From Candidatus Cloacimonadota bacterium (GTDB taxonomy: Bacteria > Cloacimonadota > Cloacimonadia > Cloacimonadales > Cloacimonadaceae): a DNA stretch of 43,476 bases. The translations under genes were made by a program, and so were the position numbers. The DNA is taken from positions 1 to 43,476 of the forward strand of contig JAEZUG010000039.1 in the NCBI GenBank assembly GCA_023421135.1, given 5' to 3'. How positions within the stretch are numbered: the first letter of the stretch is position 1; each line of letters begins with the position of its first letter. The notes under the pieces were generated by a model that had not been told where the DNA came from, did no database searches, and was given only the letters and a program-made list of their open reading frames with translations. This document shows positions 7,751-15,786 of this stretch, piece after piece.

Positions 7751-10623
7751 TTAAACTCAGCTTCGATTTGTTCATTTTTTATGCCTTGTTTCTGAGCTTG
7801 TTTTTCGATGGAGAGCCAGGCAGTTACAAGATCATTATAGGGTCTGGCATCTTCTGCCCAGCCTTGACGTTCACACAAGGTGTATAGCAAGAAGGCAAGC
7901 TGCCGGGCTGTAGCAGCTAACTCTGGAACTGCAGATGCTATCGCTGCAGCAGCAGATTCTCCACTGCTCTGATGAGCCCGGATTAGCTGATGCAATACTT
8001 CCCAGACAGGAGTTCGGTCATCTTTAAGTGGATTCCAATCAGAAGGATATTCAGCCGGGCGAAATAGGCGCACTTTGCCACTTCCAGCAATCAAGACTCC
8101 ACTGTCCCGCACACCTTCCACAGAAAGCCCTTTTGCCTTGGCAAGCACTTCTGCTTCTCCATAAACACCTTCTTTCCATCCATATTCGCTAAACCACTGC
8201 AGGCAAAAACGTGTATCGTTATCCCAATCGCCTTCCCGCTCTTTGAAATACTCATCCAGAGCTTTGTTGATTAGAATAAGTGCAGTATGCACTGTCATCG
8301 GACTGCCATCAGATTCTAATATTGCTTTGTATTTTGAATACACTGCCATACCAGGACCGATTGCTGATTGAGCTAAATCAACTGGTGCAACAGGACTTGA
8401 TGTTTCGCTGCCATTAATCATAGTTTCCAGAGCAGTGGGAATGGCTTTGTTCAGTTCTTGCATGAAGTCTTTGCGACTTATAGTATCGGCGTCTGAACTA
8501 CGCTTTCGACATACCAGAATAATACTTGATGATAGCATGTTACTACCGATTCCACTTACTTTGTTCGCAAGCTCTGTTCGCATTGGCCAAGTACCAACAA
8601 TAGCCATATCCGATTTCATGACCGCTTCTAAGAATGTTACCCAACCCGTTGATATGCTTCCAGATTCGGAAGTTTCGGATTGCTTAAATGCATAATAAAT
8701 CGTGATTGGGAAGCTTGGATGAGCCTGTTTCGAGATACTGCTCATAGCTTTTATCATACCTTCTAAAAAAAAGGCTTCAGCCAGTTTCTTTGTTTTATGA
8801 CGATACTGTGATGCAACTAGTTCATTATCTTTGGGAGTTGCAATTGTCTGGAAAAGCTTGGGGTATATTGGTTTCATTGAACGTTTCTGAAATACATAGA
8901 AGAAGTCAGATAGGTCAGCGTACATGATATTATCGTAGTAGGGAGGATCAGTCGATACTACCTTACCAACTGAGATATCTTGGGTACAAGCATCGTGCTG
9001 TACTGAGAATGATGGTGGGTCTGCAGGTAAATTAAGAATTGCTTTAGACACCCAATTTAGCATTGATAACCAGTTTCCCGTAGACTCGCTTAATATGTTT
9101 ACTTCTGCGTAATCCCATACCATTGCTAAAGCTTGTCTTCCAAAAGCACTTCTTACGCCATCTCTTGTGCAGTCCCAAGTAGAGAGAACAGAACTTTGTA
9201 TTGATAGTTTACCGATACATAAGTGTAAGAATGTTCTTATTGCTTCCTTGTAAGAAGGATTGCCTTCTTCTTCTTTTCTCTCTTCAACTACATCAGATAA
9301 AAGCTCATCTACTAACTTGGCAATTGACTCGAGTGCATAAATCTGCCTATCACTGAATAAATCCCCATAATTTCTCATTCCATATAGAGGAACTTGGTCT
9401 GCACTCTTACCAACAAGTTCCTGGTCAGGCTTCCAGGTGGGTTTAATGGATTTCGCAAGACTATCCTGATATTCATTTGGTGAAAGATATACGCGGGAGT
9501 TATTCCCCTCACAAACAATTGCCATCAGCTTAGAACCCATCCTGCCAGCTTGTCCCTCAGCCTTAATGTACTTACCATCAATGGGAGTATTTGAGAGGAG
9601 ACATGTGAAGTTAGATGTTCTTCCTGCTGCTTTCGTTCCCTTTTTTATCGTATCAAAACTATCTGGCATGCCAATATGGACATTAAACTCATATTTTTCG
9701 TCGTCAAAAATCGGCTCAATCCAAGCTTCTTTCCCCTTTTTATCTGACAGGAGGAAGGTAGAGGTTAGGGGAACATCCACATGAGAGTATAATGGGTTTG
9801 GGCTCTTTACTGTTCTTGCCCAGATATAGGCTATTACTGTCAGTTCTTTCCCTCTATATTGTGCGAGATCAGGCCTATCTGCTATCATCTCTTCGGTGAT
9901 TTTGATGGGGGGATAAAGGTGCCCTATACGCTTAATTGCTTCTTGCCGTACCCAATGTCCATATCTGCGCACATCTTCCGCCAGTCCGGTCACCCCAGAC
10001 CAGCTTAGCGATATCTCATCCTGCTTTTCATTATCAGGAATAGGACCAATAGGTCTTCTGCCTACAAACTTGGGTGGAATTTCGATCATTGCTTTATTGA
10101 TAAGCACAGCAACGGGGTTCAGATCACTTGCCCAAGCTTCCAAGCCTAATCTCTGAGCTTCCAAAGGGATGGACCCACCACCTGCAAAGGGATCATGAAA
10201 GGCAGGAAGTTTGTCAGGGTTAAAGAGTTCTGAAGCATCGGGATGGTCTTTATTAAGTTCGCAAGTAACTCTCCAGCTCTTGCGAATCTCGGCACGTGCT
10301 TCATTCAGGACAGCTTCATTATTGGTGTTTTCCCATCTCACCAGTTTGCGGATGATTTCAAACAGTCGTTCTCGTTCCCGATTGGCATCTGCCTTTCTCT
10401 TATAACCAATCTTCAGTTCTTCATCCCAACCCGGGTCATTAACTAACTGGGCAAACAGAACTGCGCGTGCAGCAGCAAGGGGTCGCCTTGCCCAATACAG
10501 ATGCAGAGTGGAAGGATGCCCATGCCGGATAGACTTTTCACGTACACAGGCCTCGTTTATCTCCCTGAGCGGGAGTGCTACTTCTATCAGCTTCTTGGGT
10601 GCTTTCACTTTGTAATCTGTCAT
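7747..10623 (-). CDS. DUF1156 adenine-specific DNA methylase (DrmMI/COG1743-like)
   Basis: A 958-residue SAM-dependent DNA methylase. The DUF1156 N-terminus is clear (LIEVALPLREIN, then HGHPSTLHLYWARRPLAAARA, residues 12-55). The SAM-binding motif DPFAGGG is at residues 144-150 and the catalytic motif DPPYYDN starts at residue 559, consistent with N6-adenine (or N4-cytosine) amino methylation. The large spacing and extra C-terminal region are usual for this family. It overlaps the helicase stop by 4 nt (ATGA) and the next gene by 4 nt. In class 1 DISARM a DUF1156-type methylase accompanies the SNF2 helicase; here it presumably marks host DNA as self. The target sequence cannot be told from the protein. 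Confidence 0.9.
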   Translation of the reverse strand: MTDYKVKAPKKLIEVALPLREINEACVREKSIRHGHPSTLHLYWARRPLAAARAVLFAQLVNDPGWDEELKIGYKRKADANRERERLFEIIRKLVRWENTNNEAVLNEARAEIRKSWRVTCELNKDHPDASELFNPDKLPAFHDPFAGGGSIPLEAQRLGLEAWASDLNPVAVLINKAMIEIPPKFVGRRPIGPIPDNEKQDEISLSWSGVTGLAEDVRRYGHWVRQEAIKRIGHLYPPIKITEEMIADRPDLAQYRGKELTVIAYIWARTVKSPNPLYSHVDVPLTSTFLLSDKKGKEAWIEPIFDDEKYEFNVHIGMPDSFDTIKKGTKAAGRTSNFTCLLSNTPIDGKYIKAEGQAGRMGSKLMAIVCEGNNSRVYLSPNEYQDSLAKSIKPTWKPDQELVGKSADQVPLYGMRNYGDLFSDRQIYALESIAKLVDELLSDVVEERKEEEGNPSYKEAIRTFLHLCIGKLSIQSSVLSTWDCTRDGVRSAFGRQALAMVWDYAEVNILSESTGNWLSMLNWVSKAILNLPADPPSFSVQHDACTQDISVGKVVSTDPPYYDNIMYADLSDFFYVFQKRSMKPIYPKLFQTIATPKDNELVASQYRHKTKKLAEAFFLEGMIKAMSSISKQAHPSFPITIYYAFKQSETSESGSISTGWVTFLEAVMKSDMAIVGTWPMRTELANKVSGIGSNMLSSSIILVCRKRSSDADTISRKDFMQELNKAIPTALETMINGSETSSPVAPVDLAQSAIGPGMAVYSKYKAILESDGSPMTVHTALILINKALDEYFKEREGDWDNDTRFCLQWFSEYGWKEGVYGEAEVLAKAKGLSVEGVRDSGVLIAGSGKVRLFRPAEYPSDWNPLKDDRTPVWEVLHQLIRAHQSSGESAAAAIASAVPELAATARQLAFLLYTLCERQGWAEDARPYNDLVTAWLSIEKQAQKQGIKNEQIEAEFK

Positions 10624-13600
10624 AATGTTTCTTTTCTTTCTAATAGACTATCGATATCCAGATTGATACTGGTAACCGCCCAATCGGGTTCCTGAGTAAA
10701 GGGATTGCGGACATAATGGGGTCCTTCAAAGTTATCGCCATCTATAACGACAATCGCCAGGATGAATTTATCTGCCTGATTCAAACCATAGAGAACTTCG
10801 TTGCGAGTAACTGTAATCGTGGATTGTCCTTTTACTCTGCCTTTTACTTCGATGTGCTTGGTCTCTGGTAAGCGACCATCTTTCATAGGTGGAATACTGG
10901 TGATATCCCAACCGCAGTTGTTGCTCGAAACATCGATAACCTCGCAACCGAGGGACTTCTCATATTCCATCACTGCTTGCATGGCTTTTTGCTCAATTCG
11001 GCTGCGAGCTTCTGCATCGTCAGACCAGTTGGGTTCACCTTTGATTTGAGCTAACAAACCTGCCGGGATCACCAGAGCTCCGCCAATAATATGAGGAGTC
11101 TCTGAGACGATATGGCGCATTTCCTTTAGTTCTTTACTTCTGGATTCCAGCCGATGCGTAAGTTCGTCTATGGTGCGGTTTACGTTGTCTATGTTAATTC
11201 GGGTTTGCTTCCCGGCTGCCAAATCATCCTGTAGTTTGATTTTGCGATCCGACCAGTAGTTTATCTCTTTGATCAGCCTTTGATGCACTGCTGTTAAAGT
11301 CTTGGAAACATGCTGTTCCCTGCGGTTTTGCACTTCACTAAAGTGTTCGGGAGCAAGCTGTGCAGTGGCATAAGCAAGAGCTTCACGTTCCAAGTTCTCT
11401 GATAGCCATTCTGACGAGAGAATGCCTTTGATAAGATTAAAATCATTATCTGGAATGGGTTCAAGATCGAGATGGGGAGCCCAACCGGAATTGCTGACAA
11501 CTCCCTCAGGAGTGATCTCCACAAACTGCATCCTGCGGGATACGCATCTATCCCGATTATAGCCTTCTTTAATAGCATGATCGATGACAATCAGTGCTTT
11601 GGGCACTATGCCATCATCGATGGGATCGAGCATTACAGAGCCTTGTTTCAGTTTGTTGCGATGCGCTTCCAGCATCAAATCCGTCACAGCCATCATGAGT
11701 GGATGTCCGGGATGGATAAAACTTGCCATTGCAGATTCCCGGGTAGCTAAACGCACAAACTGTTTATCGAAACAGATACGCTCGTACTTAGTGGTTACGG
11801 GATTCATATTGCGTCTATTTCTGCCAGATATATGTCTATCTCGTTCACGAATGTTGGCAGGTACATAGGTGATTTCCCACCGGTTCGGTTCACGTGCTCT
11901 GAGTTCACCAGAGAGTTGTTCAAAGGCTTTGCTGAAGAAGGCACGGATAAAATATGGTTGCAGCTTCCTGGCTTCGGCTTTTTCCATCTCTTCTTTCACA
12001 GCAAAGAGACGTTTCTCGTCTATCACTTCCTCACACAATGCATTACGATTGAGAATGGTTTTGATATGTTCTGTATCGAGAGCACCTTCCACCACTTCAA
12101 AGAGCTTGGCTCGGACGATGGGGTCATCACCATAGCGAATGGCTTCTATGAGCAAATCCCGCAGGCTTTTTTCTTCAAAGACATCGCCGAGAATGTCGAA
12201 TACATGACCGCCCAGAGCTTGTCTCTGGATTTCGAGTTTGTTAAAGAGATTCAGGAATACATCGCCTTCCCGGGTTTCCATTGCTACCATGTTCCAGAGA
12301 TGGCAAACTTCTTGCTGACCAATACGGTGGATACGACCAAAGCGTTGCTCGATACGATTAGGATTCCAAGGCAGATCATAATTGACCATCAGATTGGCAT
12401 TTTGAAGGTTCACACCTTCACCGGCAGCATCTGTAGCCAAGAGTATGCTAACTCTTGGGTCGTTGCGGAACAGCTCCTGAGCTTTGCGTCTTTCCTCACG
12501 TTTGATGCCACCATGGATAATGATAACGGCATCCGGATTGCCAATCAAGTCGATTAACCGGTTGTTGAGATAGTTTAAGGTGTCACGATGCTCAGTAAAG
12601 ATAATGAGTTTGCGGTAACGACCGCTCTTCTCCCGCATATGAGGGTTGTTCTCAAAGAGATTGGAAAGCTCTTCCCACTTGCGGTCAAGTCCGGAATCCC
12701 GTAGTTCTTTTGCTTGTTTGGTAAGTCTGGTCAGGATGATGATTTCATTCTCAAATTCTTGGATGGTCTGAGCAGAGGTAGCTCTATCGACCAATTCCTC
12801 TTCCATGTTTTCCTGCTCTTCGCTATTAAGATCATCAAGGTCTTCCGGGACATCGAAATCATCTGCCTTGCGAATCAGTTCACCTCGCAGGATGAGCTTT
12901 TCCTCTTCCAGTCTGCGGGTGAGCTTTTCCATACGGCGTTTTAGGGATTGATAAATTGCTTCCGGACTCGAAGCTAACCGACGTTGAAGAATGGTGAGTG
13001 CAAAGCCGATTGTGTTCCTTTGCTTGCCTTCCAGTCGGTCTGCTTTATTCATCTCTTCACGAACGTATTCAGTTACCGCAAGGTATAGCTCAGCTTCCAG
13101 ATCAGATAGCTTGTACGAGACAGAATAGGCTTTACGTTCTGGGAAAAGATGGGTGCCATCGAACTTGAGCAGTTCTTCTTTTACCATTCTACGCATAAGG
13201 TCTGAGATATCTATGGATTGAGCACTATCACGAGTTTTCCCATAGAAGCGATCAGAATCGAGCAGTGCCAGAAAGGTTTGAAAGTCTTCTTCTTTGCCTT
13301 TGTGAGGAGTGGCAGTCATCAGTAGTAGATGCCGGGTGAGGCTGCCCGCGTCTTCGGCAAGTTTATAGCGTTTGGTCTTCTTTAGCTCATTGCCAAACCA
13401 TGATGCAGAACACTTGTGAGCCTCATCAATCACGACCAAATCCCAATATGTGAGTTTCAGTTTCTCAATTAGTTCTTCATCACGAGAAACCATATCTATC
13501 CGGGCAATCAGGTAATCAAAGTCCTCGAAAGGGTTTCCGCTGTGAGACTGGGCTTCCATATCACGAGAAAAGATGAAGAAATCCAGTCCGAACTTCTCAT

Positions 13601-14114
13601 ACATTTCATCTTGCCACTGTTCTACTAAAGAACCGGGTGCAACAATCAAGATACGCTTGGCATCGGCTCGCATGATCAGTTCCCGCATATACAAGCCTGC
13701 CATGATAGTCTTTCCAGCACCGGGATCATCAGCAAGGATGTAGCGCAAGGGTTGTCTGGGAAGCATGGATTCATATACTGCTGTGATTTGATGAGGTAAG
13801 GGTTCAACGTTTGATGTATGCACGGCCATCATAGGGTCGAAGAGATAGGCGAGATTGATCCGGCAAGCCTCCACAGCCAGCTTAAAATCCGCACCTGGCG
13901 CATCAAAAGACCAGGGGCGGCCGGATACTGCCAGAGAGAGAGTCATCTCGTCAGAGCGGTAAATCAGTCGTTCTAACAATGCTCCATCGTTTTTCTTGTA
14001 ATAAACTGTGAGCGCATTAGGTCCGATGGATTCACTCGTCACGATGCGAACCACTTCCCCCGGTTCAATGCCCTGGATCAGGGCTCCTGCCTTAATGTCT
14101 TCTAATCTCATCAT
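10620..14114 (-). CDS. DrmD-like SNF2 helicase with C-terminal DUF3883/PD-(D/E)XK-like domain
   Basis: A 1164-residue protein. The N-terminal MRLEDIKAGALI leader is followed by an SNF2/SF2 motor with Walker A DPGAGKT at residues 130-136, DEAH at 230-233, MTATPHKG (motif III), and in the second lobe ATDAAGEGVNLQ and QRFGRIHRIGQ. An acidic, coiled-coil-rich stretch (about residues 410-465) lies between the lobes. The last 130 residues form a DUF3883-like domain with D1070, E1089 and K1091 (WDIT, then IEVKG), the pattern of a PD-(D/E)XK nuclease. The opening and motor resemble DrmD of class 1 DISARM. Two adjacent ATG codons begin the gene; an AGGGA lies about 10 bases upstream. Probably translocates on invading DNA; nuclease activity is inferred from the motif only. 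Confidence 0.88.
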   Translation of the reverse strand: MMRLEDIKAGALIQGIEPGEVVRIVTSESIGPNALTVYYKKNDGALLERLIYRSDEMTLSLAVSGRPWSFDAPGADFKLAVEACRINLAYLFDPMMAVHTSNVEPLPHQITAVYESMLPRQPLRYILADDPGAGKTIMAGLYMRELIMRADAKRILIVAPGSLVEQWQDEMYEKFGLDFFIFSRDMEAQSHSGNPFEDFDYLIARIDMVSRDEELIEKLKLTYWDLVVIDEAHKCSASWFGNELKKTKRYKLAEDAGSLTRHLLLMTATPHKGKEEDFQTFLALLDSDRFYGKTRDSAQSIDISDLMRRMVKEELLKFDGTHLFPERKAYSVSYKLSDLEAELYLAVTEYVREEMNKADRLEGKQRNTIGFALTILQRRLASSPEAIYQSLKRRMEKLTRRLEEEKLILRGELIRKADDFDVPEDLDDLNSEEQENMEEELVDRATSAQTIQEFENEIIILTRLTKQAKELRDSGLDRKWEELSNLFENNPHMREKSGRYRKLIIFTEHRDTLNYLNNRLIDLIGNPDAVIIIHGGIKREERRKAQELFRNDPRVSILLATDAAGEGVNLQNANLMVNYDLPWNPNRIEQRFGRIHRIGQQEVCHLWNMVAMETREGDVFLNLFNKLEIQRQALGGHVFDILGDVFEEKSLRDLLIEAIRYGDDPIVRAKLFEVVEGALDTEHIKTILNRNALCEEVIDEKRLFAVKEEMEKAEARKLQPYFIRAFFSKAFEQLSGELRAREPNRWEITYVPANIRERDRHISGRNRRNMNPVTTKYERICFDKQFVRLATRESAMASFIHPGHPLMMAVTDLMLEAHRNKLKQGSVMLDPIDDGIVPKALIVIDHAIKEGYNRDRCVSRRMQFVEITPEGVVSNSGWAPHLDLEPIPDNDFNLIKGILSSEWLSENLEREALAYATAQLAPEHFSEVQNRREQHVSKTLTAVHQRLIKEINYWSDRKIKLQDDLAAGKQTRINIDNVNRTIDELTHRLESRSKELKEMRHIVSETPHIIGGALVIPAGLLAQIKGEPNWSDDAEARSRIEQKAMQAVMEYEKSLGCEVIDVSSNNCGWDITSIPPMKDGRLPETKHIEVKGRVKGQSTITVTRNEVLYGLNQADKFILAIVVIDGDNFEGPHYVRNPFTQEPDWAVTSINLDIDSLLERKETL

Positions 14115-14123
14115 CCTGATTCC

Positions 14124-14234
14124 CTAAAAAGAACTAGATAATACGCCTAACACTCCGAAAGTCTGGTCTATTGCCTCTTCAAAGCGTTCAGTCGCATCAT
14201 TAATTTCGGCCATTCCACGCCAAAAGTCAAACAA
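14124..14234 (-). pseudogene. Possible truncated 3' end of a gene upstream of the helicase
   Basis: Ten bases upstream of the helicase start a minus-strand frame ends with TAG. It reads about 36 codons with protein-like composition (GMAEINDATERFEEAID, then QTFGVLGVLSSSF) and is closed upstream by TGA at 14237-14235. It may be the tail of a deleted first operon gene, or a 29-residue leader peptide beginning at the internal ATG. I do not recognise the sequence. Confidence 0.35.
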
Positions 14235-14346
14235 TCACATTAGCTTCTTCTGTCAATGAGAAAAGCGAAATTGCCGAAGCTGGGTTCAAGCAGCTTACAA
14301 GGCCAGTATTCTTTCCCAGACTTCTCAATAACACACGTTCCGGATC

Positions 14347-14448
14347 GTAAACGTCCTCGTTTACATGACGACGAAGTCGGCAGGAAGAGCTTACTTGATG
14401 TTACACAAATGGTTGCCCGCAAGCGGGCAATGGAGACGAGACGTCTCC
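14347..14448. repeat. Cluster of four short perfect hairpins
   Basis: Four perfect inverted repeats follow one another: 14347-14364 (GTAAACG, loop TCCT), 14369-14379 (CGAC, loop GAA), 14413-14430 (TTGCCCGC, loop AA) and 14432-14448 (GGAGACG, loop AGA). Stem sequences are unrelated to one another. No T-run follows any of them, so classical terminator function is not evident. Similar hairpins occur at 38884-38930 and 42489-42606. Confidence 0.7.
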
Positions 14449-14463
14449 AATCCGGGACGGGTA

Positions 14464-14690
14464 TTACTTCATGAGAATCACTCTTTTGAAGTATTGATTG
14501 TTCCCATGCTTCACCTTTACCAGGTAGGCACCGCTTGCCAGCTCGTGGCTGCTTTGGTCTCTGCCGTCCCAGGTGCATTCGATACTACCAAAATTCGCTT
14601 GATTGAAAGAGATGGTCCTCACCTTCCTGCCTGCGATATTATAGATCTCCAGGCTGGTTTCATCTGGTGTGGAAGCATAGAACCTTTTCC
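14464..14690 (-). pseudogene. Remnant of a C-terminal sorting (FlgD-like/type A) domain
   Basis: The minus strand reads FYASTPDETSLEIYNIAGRK, continues through WDGRDQSSHELASGAYLVKV and ends ILMK-stop (TAA at 14466-14464). This is the conserved end of FlgD-like C-terminal sorting domains used by type 9-like secretion, closely parallel to the protein at the right edge of the window. No start or body is attached: upstream the sequence switches frame into a RhuM remnant. It is therefore a domain fragment, not a gene. Confidence 0.75.
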
Positions 14691-15000
14691 GATGAGCAGA
14701 TATCCCCGATCAGGGCCAGAAGATCATCAAAATAGGAACCACCTCCGGCTTGTTTGTGTAGCTCGTCGTTCAGGGTGAAGCCCTTTATCAGGTATTCTTT
14801 GAGCCGCTCAGTGGCCCAGATGCGGAAGCGGGTGGCAATGATACTAATCACTCTATAGCCTACAGAGATCACTGCATCCAAGTTGTAGCACTCTACACGG
14901 TAACTTTTCCCATCACTTACAGTTGAGGTAAAAAATGCACTAACTGCCTCTCGATAATTCTCCCTCTCTCAAAGATGTGCTTTTCATAGAAACAAGCAAC
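14681..15000 (-). pseudogene. RhuM-family (virulence protein) gene remnant, frameshifted
   Basis: The minus strand contains YNLDAVISVGYRVISIIATR, FRIWATERLKEYLIKGF and GGSYFDDLLALIGDICSSEK, the conserved core of RhuM-family proteins, preceded by AFFTSTVSDGKSYRVE in the same frame and HIFERG in another. At least one and probably two frameshifts separate HIFERG, GELSR and EAVSAFF. The 5' end is missing and the 3' end stops abruptly at the junction with the sorting-domain remnant. RhuM genes are typical passengers of mobile and defence islands. Confidence 0.75.
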
Positions 15001-15112
15001 AGAATGGGGTTTTGTTGTAACAAATCATTCAGGGAGTAACAAATGTAGCGTATGCATATGTATTGCAATGTATTGTGTCGCCCACAAGGGGCTCTGTTGT
15101 CTAATCTCCTGT

Positions 15113-15170
15113 TCCTGTGGTTCCGCTTCGCTACACCCCAGGCTATGATATATCACCCCTGCCGGGGTTT
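15113..15170. repeat. REP-like palindromic intergenic element
   Basis: The stretch contains TGTGGTTCCGCTTCGC, GGCTATGATATATCACCCCT and the small palindrome CCCCTGCCGGGG. It resembles dispersed REP-type elements of Bacteroidetes and related phyla. The family assignment is from recall and only one copy is seen here. Confidence 0.35.
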
Positions 15171-15245
15171 ATTCAGGGATTCTTGTGCAGTCCATAAAAG
15201 GAACGGAATTTTAGGTAGCAAAGGAGATATTGAAATTATGCTATT

Positions 15246-15388
15246 GAATCCCGTAGGGACGACATATCCGGAGCATAATGCGATCAGTATCTTTGTCTTA
15301 ACTTATCTAAAATGCTGTCCCTACAGGACTCATGCAGAGATATATTGATTCACGAAACTATCCAAAATATCGTCTCTACGTGACTCAT
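15246..15388. repeat. Diverged repeat with GTCCCTAC core, two direct copies and one inverted
   Basis: Direct copies at 15301-15332 and 15356-15387 agree at 23 of 32 bases (cores GTCCCTACAGGACTCA and GTCTCTACGTGACTCA). An inverted core lies at 15246-15262 (AATCCCGTAGGGACGAC). Nothing suggests coding. Confidence 0.6.
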
Positions 15389-15530
15389 TTAGTTGAATAT
15401 ATTCTTTTCACGCAGTCTCCTTCGCAGGAATGACGAATCGCGGGGCTGAGTGGCAAACTCAGAGGCTGGACTTCAAAGAAAAAAGTTCGGCTATCTTATT
15501 ATATGAATAGAAAGCTGATCTGACTTTGAG

Positions 15531-15597
15531 GAAAAGATTCCACAGGAAAGTGTCAATTCAAAGGCGAAAGTGTCACCTCTATATAAGTGAGGGGAGG
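15531..15597 (+). repeat. 67-bp dispersed repeat, left copy of an inverted pair
   Basis: It matches 26850-26784 on the minus strand at 53 of 67 bases without gaps. It contains two AAAGTGTCA half-units and ends TATATAAGTGAGGGGAGG. The pair brackets the glycan operon. Confidence 0.8.
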
Positions 15598-15599
15598 CG

Positions 15600-15628
15600 T
15601 CACGTGGTGACGTGGTGACGTGATGACG
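15600..15628 (+). repeat. Short tandem GGTGACGT repeat
   Basis: The sequence CACGTGGTGACGTGGTGACG and following bases repeat an 8-bp GTGACGTG unit about three times. It lies between the 67-bp repeat and the 7-bp minisatellite. Confidence 0.6.
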
Positions 15629-15669
15629 GTATTCCCTCTTCGATCTTTTAAACAGAGTATAGAGTGTTA

Positions 15670-15755
15670 TGTGATGTACGATGTACGATGTACGATGTAG
15701 AATGTAGAATTTACAATGTACGATGTAGAATGTACAATTTACAATGTACGATGTA
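15670..15755 (+). repeat. 7-bp minisatellite, about 12 degenerate units
   Basis: Units of the form ACGATGT, AGAATGT, ACAATGT, AGAATTT and ACAATTT follow each other in strict 7-bp phase. Variants recur in blocks (ACGATGT-AGAATGT-ACAATTT-ACAATGT), suggesting higher-order duplication. It ends about 30 bp below the stop codon of the CBM9-like gene. No frame through it is coding. Confidence 0.85.
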
Positions 15756-15786
15756 GTGGTGAGTTGCGCTAACCGGGCTCTTCCTC

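Noticed and set aside
11832..12557. 241-codon plus-strand frame inside the helicase gene
   Set aside because: Antisense of the helicase with no recognisable motif.
14365..14778. 137-codon plus-strand frame
   Set aside because: It crosses the hairpin cluster and both pseudogene remnants antisense and has no protein signature.
15670..15755. CRISPR array
   Set aside because: Repeats are 7 bp with no spacers and no cas genes nearby.
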